A stretch of DNA of 33,599 nt, from contig USEI01000015.1 of the NCBI GenBank assembly GCA_900553685.1, forward strand, positions 1-33,599, given 5' to 3'. The notes under the pieces are model-generated. The model was not told the origin of the DNA, did no database searches, and saw only the letters and a list, made by a program, of their open reading frames with translations. Numbering within the stretch: the stretch's first letter is position 1; every line of letters begins with the position of its first letter. Source of the DNA: an uncultured Clostridium sp. (GTDB lineage Bacteria > Bacillota > Clostridia > TANB77 > CAG-508). Positions 26,725-33,599 of this stretch are shown in pieces. A program made the position numbers and the translations under genes.

Positions 26725-29691
26725 CTATTTTTCAGATAATTCTAACATAGATTTCTTTAATTTTTCTAGTTTCTTTTCTGAATCTTCAATAGATTTTCCT
26801 TTAACTCCCATATAGAATTTAACTTTTGGTTCTGTTCCTGATGGTCTTACACAACACCATGCAGAATCTTCTAAATCATAGTATAGCACATTTGATGTTG
26901 GAAGCCCAGTTTCAGTTTCATTACCTGTTTTTACATCTAATATAGTTCCCTTTTGATAATCTCTAACTTTTGTTACTTTATATCCTCCTAATTCCTTTGG
27001 TGGATTATTTCTTATTGTTTCCAAAAGCTCTTTTATTTTTATTGCTCCATCAGCACCTTTTAAAGTAATTGTTGAAATTCCTTCCTTATAGAAACCATAT
27101 TTTTTGTAAATATTCATCATTTGATCCCATAAAGTTAAACCTTGTTTTTTGTAATAAGCTGCTGCTTCACAAAGTATCATAACTGCTGTTATTGCATCTT
27201 TATCTCTTGCATGTGTTCCAACTAAGCAGCCATAACTTTCTTCAAATCCGAATAGATACTCATTGCTTCCTGTTTGTTCAAAATTTCTAATTTGTTCACC
27301 TATATATTTAAAACCTGTTAAAACCTCTATGAAGTCTATTTTATATTCTTTAGCTATTGCTATTGCTAAATTTGAAGAAACTATTGTTGATACTAATGCA
27401 CCATTTTTTGGCAACATCTTTTTAGCCTTTTTCTGTGATAAGATATATTCTGCAATTAATAGTCCAGACATATTACCTGTAAATGGCATATATTCTCCTG
27501 TTTTACTATCTTTTGCAAGAACTCCTAATCTATCTGCATCAGGATCTGTTGCTAAAACTATATCAGCATTTTCTTTTTTAGCAAGTTTTAATGCTAAATC
27601 AAAAGCTTTCAAATCTTCTGGATTTGGATAATCAACTGTTGGAAAACTTCCATTTGGTAATTCTTGTTCTGGAACAACATAAACATTTGAAAATCCTAAA
27701 TCTTCTAATACTGTTTGTACTGGTATATTACCTGTTCCATGTAATGGAGTATAAACAATTTTTAAATCTTTTTCTACTTCTTTTATAACTTCTAGATTTA
27801 ATACTTGTTTTTTTATTGCTTTTAAATATAATTTATCCATTGCTTTTCCAATTACATTATATAATCTTAATTTTTTAGCTTCTTCTAATGTAATTGATCT
27901 TATTAATGAATAATCTTTTACTTTATTAACTTCAGCAATGATTTCCTTATCATGTGGAGCAACTATTTGTGCACCATCATCCCAATATACTTTATAGCCA
28001 TTATATTCTGGTGGATTATGACTTGCTGTAATCATAATTCCTGCAGTACATCCTAATTCTCTTACTGCAAATGACAATTCTGGAACTGGTCTTAATGATT
28101 CAAATATATATGTTTTTATTCCATTTGCATTTAAACAAAGTGCTGTTGCCTGACTAAATTCTGGTGACATATTTCTTGAATCATACGCAATTACAACACC
28201 TTTAGCTTCTGTTGCTTGTCTTAAAATGTAGTTTGCTAAACCTTGAGTTGCCTTTGTAACAGTATAAACATTCATTCTGTTTGTACCATTACCTATAACG
28301 CCTCTCATTCCCGCTGTTCCAAATTCTAAGTCTTTGTAAAATCTATCTTTTATTTCTTCTTCATTTCCTGCGATAGTTAATAATTCTTTTCTTGTTTCTT
28401 CATCAAATAATGGATTTGTTGACCAATCTTTATATTTCTTAGTATATTCCACTTTATTCATATAGTCTTTATATAATTTTCTTGCTGTTTCTGGACTATC
28501 TTGTCCTACAGCATTTTTTATAGGAGCAAATTCTTCTTCTCTTTTTACTCTTAGAACAACTACATCATCAAATAATTCGTAAGAATCGAATATGAACATT
28601 TCAAATTTATATGCATTAGGTTCTGTTCCTTCAATTAATTTACCATTTTCATCTAAATATTTTGCTTTTTTTACTGCTGTATGGTAAGGAAGTTTCATTT
28701 CGCTAACTTTTTCTAACCCTTTTATATTATATAAATGGAAAATAGCATTTGCATCACCATAAACAAGTGATCTATCATCATCTCTTAAATTTGCCATTTC
28801 TTCAGATATTTCTGTATATTCAATAACTCCAACTTTTTTATTCTTTCTACAGAAAACACCTACCTTTTCTTTAGGGTCTGTTTTTGCTATTGATTTAACT
28901 GCACCTAAAACTTTATTGTGTATAGACATTCCTATTAATAATGGATCTACTGGTTTTACTAATACATTATCAACACCATTAATAAATACCCATTCAATAC
29001 CATTTTGTTTCATTTCATCTATTATATGATTTTTTTCCATTGATTGTAATGTTCCACCATGTCCATTAGCAGCTTTTTTTACCATTCCATTTTCTTCAAG
29101 TAAAATTTTACCTGTTAATGAAACCATTGGTAATTCACCTTGTTTAAAAAATCTAATAGCTTCTTTTGGATATCCGAAATAATTATGTTCTTCAAAAAAA
29201 GCAACTGTTGCATCATTATTTTCTCTACTAGTCATTATATACCAAGGAATTACTGTATCATATTTTCTCCATGCATCTTTAATTGTATCGCATAAAGCCT
29301 CAAAAATAGATTTATTTGTTTCTGTATCAAAAATAAATGTTCCTTTTGGTCCTTTATGTCCTAATCTTGTTCCTTGTCCTCCAGCCATAGTAACAACAGC
29401 AAATTTATTATATTTTATTGCTTCTATACCTTTCTTTTCATACATCTCACGTTCTGCAACTGTTAATTTTGATTTGTCTACATGCTCTATTGGCTCTATT
29501 GTAACTTTTCCCAAATCTACTGGTTTTCTTGCCTTTTCATAAAGTTCTTCCATTAAATCAAAATCAATATCTTTTATTTGATTTAATAACTCTTTTTTCT
29601 GTTCATCATTCATTTCGTCATATTTTAAAAGTAAATGCTCTTGTCCGTATTTTTTTAGTACTTTTTTTATACTATCTAGTTCTTCTTCCAT
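26725..29691 (-). CDS. Fused UDP-sugar pyrophosphorylase and phosphohexomutase
   Basis: A 988-residue two-enzyme protein. Residues 1-420 are a UDPGP/UAP-type pyrophosphorylase: nucleotide motif MAGGQGTRLG..GPKG (102-116), plus WVFINGVDNVL and GKILLEENG. This is the eukaryote-like family, not GalU; UTP plus sugar-1-phosphate gives UDP-sugar. Residues 425-988 are a PgcA-like phosphohexomutase: EFGTAGMRG entry, active Ser (near 557) in ITASHNPPEYNGY, metal loop DPDADRLG (near 717), sugar loop GFEESYG (near 817) and phosphate loop RPSGTEPK (near 951). Together they would turn hexose-6-phosphate into UDP-hexose without releasing the 1-phosphate; whether glucose or GlcNAc is used is not readable. 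Start: ATG after GGAGTAAAAC. Single gene with its own promoter and terminator. Confidence 0.88.
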   Translation of the reverse strand: MEEELDSIKKVLKKYGQEHLLLKYDEMNDEQKKELLNQIKDIDFDLMEELYEKARKPVDLGKVTIEPIEHVDKSKLTVAEREMYEKKGIEAIKYNKFAVVTMAGGQGTRLGHKGPKGTFIFDTETNKSIFEALCDTIKDAWRKYDTVIPWYIMTSRENNDATVAFFEEHNYFGYPKEAIRFFKQGELPMVSLTGKILLEENGMVKKAANGHGGTLQSMEKNHIIDEMKQNGIEWVFINGVDNVLVKPVDPLLIGMSIHNKVLGAVKSIAKTDPKEKVGVFCRKNKKVGVIEYTEISEEMANLRDDDRSLVYGDANAIFHLYNIKGLEKVSEMKLPYHTAVKKAKYLDENGKLIEGTEPNAYKFEMFIFDSYELFDDVVVLRVKREEEFAPIKNAVGQDSPETARKLYKDYMNKVEYTKKYKDWSTNPLFDEETRKELLTIAGNEEEIKDRFYKDLEFGTAGMRGVIGNGTNRMNVYTVTKATQGLANYILRQATEAKGVVIAYDSRNMSPEFSQATALCLNANGIKTYIFESLRPVPELSFAVRELGCTAGIMITASHNPPEYNGYKVYWDDGAQIVAPHDKEIIAEVNKVKDYSLIRSITLEEAKKLRLYNVIGKAMDKLYLKAIKKQVLNLEVIKEVEKDLKIVYTPLHGTGNIPVQTVLEDLGFSNVYVVPEQELPNGSFPTVDYPNPEDLKAFDLALKLAKKENADIVLATDPDADRLGVLAKDSKTGEYMPFTGNMSGLLIAEYILSQKKAKKMLPKNGALVSTIVSSNLAIAIAKEYKIDFIEVLTGFKYIGEQIRNFEQTGSNEYLFGFEESYGCLVGTHARDKDAITAVMILCEAAAYYKKQGLTLWDQMMNIYKKYGFYKEGISTITLKGADGAIKIKELLETIRNNPPKELGGYKVTKVRDYQKGTILDVKTGNETETGLPTSNVLYYDLEDSAWCCVRPSGTEPKVKFYMGVKGKSIEDSEKKLEKLKKSMLELSEK

Positions 29692-29738
29692 TATGTTTTA
29701 CTCCTTTCTATTCTTCGAGTCATTTTTAACTTGGATAT

Positions 29739-29767
29739 ATATTATATCATTTTTAGTTTTTAGTCAA
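29739..29767 (-). promoter_or_regulatory. Promoter of the pyrophosphorylase-mutase gene
   Basis: Minus strand TTGACT (29767-29762), a 17-base spacer and TAATAT (29744-29739), 48 bases before the start codon. A TATAAT two bases upstream gives a second, 15-base spacing. Confidence 0.65.
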
Positions 29768-29883
29768 CAACAGGTTTTATTAAACTATATTATTGCTTTT
29801 TTTGCTCATTTATCAAGCATTTCTTAGTTTTTGAAAATTTTAAATAGATATTGACAAACTAAAATTCATATCGACATGCTATT

Positions 29884-30360
29884 CTATAATTGTGATTTTA
29901 TTGTTTTTCTTTCTTGTGCATTTTGTGAATTTTTAATGATTTCAAATTTTCCAGTTGTATTAAGTATTCCAGAATATTTTTCACAAATTGCTCTTAAATT
30001 TTTTATTTCCTCTATGTTATAACAATTTATTATTTCATAAAAATTACTATTTTTGTCAATATTATCATTTATCTTATTTATAAAATCCTCTCCTCCTATA
30101 ACTATTGCAATATCTTTGTTTATAAATTCTTCGCTAATTTCTTTTTTACATTTTTTCCAGCTAAGATTTAATATTTTTTCTGATTCTCCTTCAAAAACTT
30201 TTACTTGTTTTAAATATTTTTTTACATCTGAAGAAATATCTTTTTGAGAAAATACTATAAGCTCTTTTTTTGCTTTTATTTTTTCATCTATATATGGCAT
30301 TAATACTGTTAATAAGTGATTCTCACTTACATAAAAATTACAAAATTTTTGATTACTCAT
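29884..30360 (-). CDS. Unknown protein, possibly MEDS-like
   Basis: A 158-residue soluble alpha/beta protein. Start: ATG at 30360 after GGAGGTG; the longer reading from 30384 has no ribosome site. The opening (CNFYVSENHLLTVLMPYIDE) recalls the start of MEDS/DcmR-type sensory domains, where a helix follows FY and ends in PYI; the rest has alternating strands and helices (ELIVFSQKDI, IAIVIGGEDFI). The resemblance is weak. No membrane helix. It stands alone between a sugar-nucleotide gene and spoIIR. Confidence 0.5.
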   Translation of the reverse strand: MSNQKFCNFYVSENHLLTVLMPYIDEKIKAKKELIVFSQKDISSDVKKYLKQVKVFEGESEKILNLSWKKCKKEISEEFINKDIAIVIGGEDFINKINDNIDKNSNFYEIINCYNIEEIKNLRAICEKYSGILNTTGKFEIIKNSQNAQERKTIKSQL

Positions 30361-30551
30361 ATATCCGCACCTCCATATATTCAAACCTTTCTGATTGTAT
30401 CATGTTGAATATCAAATATCAATTTAATTCGTACTTGCTTTTTCGACACATATCCAATTTTGGTATAAATTATTTTTTTTGCATATTTTTATAATTTTAG
30501 TAAATACTTAGATTATTAAAATATTTTTATTTTAGAAAGGAATTAAAAAGA

Positions 30552-31163
30552 ATGAAAAAAATAAAATATTTTTGTATTTTGTCAATATTATTATTTAGTT
30601 TTGTATTTATAACAATTTCATCTTATGCTATTTCTGTTTCAACTGATTTATCTAACAATTTTTTTAGACTCCATATTTTAGCAAATAGCGATTCTGAAGA
30701 AGATCAAGATTTAAAATTAAAAGTAAGAGATAATATTATTGAATATATGGAAACATTAACTTATGATGGATTATCTAAAGAAGAAGTAGTAACTCTTACA
30801 CAAAATCATTTAGATGATTTTAAGAAAATTGCTGAAGAAACTATAAAAAAAGAAGGTTTTGATTATAAAGTATCTCTTAAAATCGATAACTTTTATTTTC
30901 CAACTAAAGTATATGGAAATATTTCTCTTCCTGCAGGATACTATGATGGTTTAAAAATAGAAATTGGTGAAGCCAAAGGTCAAAATTGGTGGTGTTCACT
31001 TTTTCCACCTCTATGCTTCGTTGATATTTCTTCTGGGGTAATAGATGAAGAAACCGAAAAAAATCTAAAAAATAACCTTTCTGAAGAAGATTTTGCAATT
31101 ATAACAAGTGATTCAGAAACAGTAAAATTAAAATTTAAAATAGTAGAAATGTTTTCAAAATAA
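30552..31163 (+). CDS. spoIIR: Stage II sporulation protein R
   Basis: SpoIIR is the forespore-made secreted signal that activates the SpoIIGA protease, which processes pro-sigma-E in the mother cell. This 203-residue protein has a signal-anchor (about 5-27), the family core RLHILANSDSEEDQDLKLKV then VRDNIIEYM, and GYYDGLKIEIGEAKGQNWWC then SLFPPLCF. The ATG follows AAAGGAA. A GCATA lies upstream at 30481, as in forespore sigma-F promoters, but no GG-type -10 matches it, so the promoter is not called. It is followed by murA about 120 bases on. Confidence 0.95.
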   Translation: MKKIKYFCILSILLFSFVFITISSYAISVSTDLSNNFFRLHILANSDSEEDQDLKLKVRDNIIEYMETLTYDGLSKEEVVTLTQNHLDDFKKIAEETIKKEGFDYKVSLKIDNFYFPTKVYGNISLPAGYYDGLKIEIGEAKGQNWWCSLFPPLCFVDISSGVIDEETEKNLKNNLSEEDFAIITSDSETVKLKFKIVEMFSK

Positions 31164-31170
31164 AATATAT

Positions 31171-31211
31171 AGATTTACCCTTTATATTTGTAAAAAATAT
31201 ATTGTAAATCT
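31171..31211. repeat. Inverted repeat between spoIIR and murA
   Basis: AGATTTAC (31171-31178) and GTAAATCT (31204-31211), exact and 25 bases apart. The right arm covers the -35 of the murA promoter. It could end spoIIR transcription weakly or be an operator. Confidence 0.4.
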
Positions 31212-31230
31212 TGTATTTTTATGATATATT
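31202..31230 (+). promoter_or_regulatory. Promoter of murA
   Basis: TTGTAA (31202-31207), a 17-base spacer and TATATT (31225-31230), followed by a small ATGAGTA/TGCTCAT hairpin in the leader. Confidence 0.55.
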
Positions 31231-31285
31231 TTCTAATGAGTATTTTTATGCTCATAAATAAAACAAAATATTGGGGGTATATTTT

Positions 31286-32548
31286 TTGGAAAAATTAGTT
31301 ATTACTGGAAAAACTCCTTTAAAAGGGGAAGTAGTAATAAGTGGCGCAAAAAATGCCGCTGTTGCAATAATACCAGCAACTTTATTAATAAATGGGACTT
31401 GTACAATAGAAAACTTACCAAATATTAGTGATGTAAGATTATATTGTGATATATTAAAAGAAATCGGAGCAAAAATAACTTGGAATACTCCAAATGAAAT
31501 TACGGTTGATACAAGAGAAATAGATTATAAACAAATACCTATAGAAATTACTAGAAAATTTAGAGCATCTTATTATCTTTTAGGAGCATTACTTGGAAGA
31601 ACAAAAAATGCTAAAATCGGTACACCTGGTGGATGCAATTTGGGAGCAAGACCTATAGACCAGCACATTAAAAGTTTTGAAGCCTTAGGCGCTACTGTTG
31701 ATGTTTCTAATGGAAATATAACAGCAAAAGCAAAAAAATTAAAAGGAACTTCTATTTATATGGATGTTGTATCTGTTGGTGCAACAATTAATGCTATGCT
31801 TGCTGCTGTTTTAGCAGAAGGAACAACTGTAATAGACAATGCTGCTAAAGAACCTCATATTGTTGATGTCGCAAACTTTTTAAATACAATGGGAGCTGAT
31901 ATTAGAGGAGCCGGTACAGATATAATAAAAGTAAATGGTGTTAAAGAATTAAAAGGAAATGCTACATATTCTGTAGTTCCAGATCAAATAGAAGCTGGTA
32001 CTTTTATGCTTGCCGCAATAGCGTCAAAAGGTGATATAACAATAAAAAATTGTATTACAAAGCACTTAGAATCAATAATTGCAAAAGTAATTGAAATTGG
32101 TGGTAATGTTGATGCAAATGGAGATCATTTAAGAGTTTGGTATTCCAAAAGAACTCACAAGGCAAACATAAAAACATTACCATATCCAGGTTTTCCAACA
32201 GACTTACAACCTCAAATGGGTGTAGTTCTTGCTTTATCAGAAGGTACAAGCATTATAAATGAAAGCATTTGGGAATCTAGATTTCAGTATACTGCAGAGT
32301 TAAATAAAATGGGAGCTAAAATAACAGCACAAGGTAAGACAGCTATTTTTGAAGGTGTAAATGAGCTTACAGCTGCTCCTGTTTATGCAACAGATTTAAG
32401 AGCTGGTGCAGCTCTTATAATTGCTGGTATTGTAGCTAAAGGAAAAACTGAAATTTATAACTTAAATCATATTGATCGTGGTTATGAAAATATAGAGGAA
32501 AAATTCAGAAAATTAGGTGCTAAGATAGAAAGAGTAAATGAAGAATAA
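31286..32548 (+). CDS. murA: UDP-N-acetylglucosamine 1-carboxyvinyltransferase
   Basis: MurA adds enolpyruvate from PEP to UDP-GlcNAc, the first committed step of peptidoglycan synthesis. 420 residues, the usual length. The N-terminal K/N pair is in SGAKNAAV, and the catalytic Cys is in PGGCNLGARPIDQH, so the enzyme should be fosfomycin-sensitive (established for Cys-type MurA). FPTDLQPQMG and LRAGAALIIAG are also typical. I start at the TTG at 31286 because GGGGGT lies seven bases upstream; the first TTG (31271) overlaps that site. Firmicutes often have two MurA copies; which this is cannot be told. Confidence 0.95.
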   Translation: MEKLVITGKTPLKGEVVISGAKNAAVAIIPATLLINGTCTIENLPNISDVRLYCDILKEIGAKITWNTPNEITVDTREIDYKQIPIEITRKFRASYYLLGALLGRTKNAKIGTPGGCNLGARPIDQHIKSFEALGATVDVSNGNITAKAKKLKGTSIYMDVVSVGATINAMLAAVLAEGTTVIDNAAKEPHIVDVANFLNTMGADIRGAGTDIIKVNGVKELKGNATYSVVPDQIEAGTFMLAAIASKGDITIKNCITKHLESIIAKVIEIGGNVDANGDHLRVWYSKRTHKANIKTLPYPGFPTDLQPQMGVVLALSEGTSIINESIWESRFQYTAELNKMGAKITAQGKTAIFEGVNELTAAPVYATDLRAGAALIIAGIVAKGKTEIYNLNHIDRGYENIEEKFRKLGAKIERVNEE

Positions 32549-32569
32549 TAAAAAGCAGAGGATAAAAAT

Positions 32570-33358
32570 ATGTTAAAATTTTGTAGTTTGTATAGTGGTA
32601 GTTCAGGAAATTGCTTATTTGTCAGTACAAATAATACAAAAGTTTTAATTGATTGTGGAACAAGCTGTAAAAAAATCTGTGATGGCCTAGCATCAATTAA
32701 TTCATCTATTGAAGATATTGATGCTATTTTAGTTACTCACGAACATTCAGACCATGTACAAAGTTTAGGAATGGTATCAAAAAAATTTGATATACCTGTA
32801 TATGCAAATATTGATACTTGGAATGCAATGGAAAAACAAAAAGAAAAAATATCATCAGAAAATATCAAAATTTTTGAAAATGATAAAGACTTTATTTTAA
32901 ATGATTTAACAATACATCCTTTTTCTACGCCTCATGATGCTGCAAATCCTTGTGGCTTCAATATACATAATGGAAAGAGAAAATTAAGTATAGCAACTGA
33001 TTTAGGTCACATGAATAATGATATTTTCAATCAATTAGAAAAAAGTTCTTTTATACTTCTGGAATCTAATTATGATCCTGAAGTATTAAAAACATCTAAA
33101 TATCCATACTATTTAAAACAACGAATTGCTGGACTTAACGGACACTTATCAAATGAAACTGCTGGAAAAACAATTTCCGCATTAATGAAAAAAGATTTAA
33201 AAGGTGTAATGCTTGGACATTTGAGCAAAGAAAGTAATTTTCCAGAACTTGCTTATCAAACAGTTGTTGAACAACTTATAAGTGATAATGCAGATGTTAA
33301 TACAATAAATTTGAGTGTGGCTTCAAGGGATAACCCTGGACAAGTAATTACAGTTTAA
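32570..33358 (+). CDS. yycJ: Metallo-beta-lactamase-fold hydrolase, YycJ/WalJ
   Basis: A 262-residue MBL-fold protein with metal ligands in THEHSDHVQSL (HxHxDH), a His in STPHDAANPCGF, the Asp in ATDLGH and the His in LGHLSKESN. The N terminus KFCSLYSGSSGNC is characteristic of YycJ/WalJ, a conserved Firmicute nuclease-like protein linked to the WalKR cell-wall regulon and to DNA repair in Bacillus. Start: ATG 21 bases after murA, with a GCAGAGGA site. It is probably co-transcribed with murA. Confidence 0.9.
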   Translation: MLKFCSLYSGSSGNCLFVSTNNTKVLIDCGTSCKKICDGLASINSSIEDIDAILVTHEHSDHVQSLGMVSKKFDIPVYANIDTWNAMEKQKEKISSENIKIFENDKDFILNDLTIHPFSTPHDAANPCGFNIHNGKRKLSIATDLGHMNNDIFNQLEKSSFILLESNYDPEVLKTSKYPYYLKQRIAGLNGHLSNETAGKTISALMKKDLKGVMLGHLSKESNFPELAYQTVVEQLISDNADVNTINLSVASRDNPGQVITV

Positions 33359-33461
33359 TTTGTAATTTTCTTTTTAATTTTATAGAAATAATTTTTACAA
33401 TAATTTTTTTGATACTAAAAAAAGACAGAATAAATATTGAAATTGAAAACAAAAAATTCAT
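33348..33461 (-). CDS. Candidate 37-residue hydrophobic/basic small peptide
   Basis: Reads MNFLFSISIFILSFFSIK, then a Lys-rich tail (VKIISIKLKRKLQIK). One membrane-length hydrophobic segment then a basic end, as in many type I toxins and other small membrane peptides. A strong AGGAGG (33471-33466) is four bases before the ATG; most of it also lies in the 3' arm of a TCCTAC-TTAT-GTAGGA stem. A promoter (TTGACT, 18 bases, TATCAT) lies at 33515-33486. Its end overlaps the yycJ end by 11 bases on the other strand. Low GC makes short ORFs weak evidence, so this stays a candidate. Confidence 0.4.
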   Translation of the reverse strand: MNFLFSISIFILSFFSIKKIIVKIISIKLKRKLQIKL

Positions 33462-33485
33462 AAAACCTCCTACATAAGTAGGACT

Positions 33486-33515
33486 ATGATAACATGTTAA
33501 TATTGTAAAAGTCAA
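33486..33515 (-). promoter_or_regulatory. Promoter of the candidate small peptide
   Basis: Minus strand TTGACT (33515-33510) and TATCAT (33491-33486), 18-base spacing, or TTATCA with 17 bases. The start of transcription would be near 33480, giving a leader of only about 20 bases. Confidence 0.45.
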
Positions 33516-33547
33516 TAAGAAGCATTGAAATGCTTCTTATTTTTTAT
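33514..33547 (+). terminator. Terminator of the murA-yycJ transcript
   Basis: AATAAGAAGCATT (33514-33526) and AATGCTTCTTATT (33529-33541) followed by TTTTTA. It lies about 155 bases after the yycJ stop, past the opposing small-peptide gene. Confidence 0.85.
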
Positions 33548-33599
33548 GTGGGTTAGTCAATCATATGTCACACTTTTTTGAAATTAATACTGTTTGAGC

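Noticed and set aside
30481..30510. Sigma-F promoter for spoIIR starting at GCATA
   Set aside because: The expected GG-containing -10 element is not found at 15-16 bases.

Overview
The window comes from a very AT-rich, spore-forming member of the Clostridia, probably an uncultured gut lineage; I cannot name the genus. This rests on long A/T tracts, strong GGAGG-type ribosome sites, TTG starts, spoIIR and a SpoVK-like AAA+ ATPase, a Gram-positive VanW/G5 surface protein, and an ECF sigma factor with a DUF4179-type anti-sigma factor. Most of it is ordinary chromosome; about 20.1-24.2 kb is a plastic accessory patch.

Layout. 0.2-6.4 kb (mostly minus strand): a membrane-anchored C39-like peptidase, an unknown acidic-tailed protein, a DUF308 membrane protein, a DUF1385-like membrane protein, a translationally coupled pair of unknown genes, and coaD. 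6.7-12.5 kb: a small unknown protein, a two-module AAA+ protein, an HtrA protease, a receiver/HD-GYP regulator and a DUF975 membrane protein. 12.7-16.1 kb: a VanW/G5 protein diverging from an XRE-S24 regulator that is paired with a CBM25-like protein. 16.2-20.1 kb: an SDR oxidoreductase, a GtrII-like membrane protein and an FAD/Rieske oxidoreductase.

20.1-24.2 kb is the accessory patch. It holds two frameshifted genes (one with a Spo0A C-terminal-like domain), a GC-richer secreted-protein gene bounded by an 11-bp inverted repeat, an XRE/transmembrane regulator, an ISL3-type transposase remnant, a decayed IS200/IS605 element, and a 5'-truncated second secreted-protein gene. The anti-sigma/ECF sigma pair follows.

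26.0-26.6 kb is a minus-strand tRNA operon: Lys(UUU), Glu(UUC), Thr(UGU). The tRNA-Thr gene is split by a 228-nt group I intron in the anticodon loop, between nucleotides 36 and 37. The P1, P3, P4, P7 and P9 pairings and the splice-site U-G pair can all be traced by eye. This is the most remarkable object here.

26.7-33.6 kb: an unusual 988-residue fusion of a UDP-sugar pyrophosphorylase with a phosphohexomutase, an unknown small protein, spoIIR, murA, yycJ/walJ and, opposite the yycJ tail, a candidate 37-residue hydrophobic/basic peptide gene with its own promoter.

Working together: the mutase/pyrophosphorylase fusion and MurA feed nucleotide-sugar and wall synthesis. The VanW/G5, C39, HtrA, GtrII-like and ECF/anti-sigma genes point to envelope building and stress sensing. 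SpoIIR, the AAA+ protein and the decayed Spo0A-like gene reflect sporulation.
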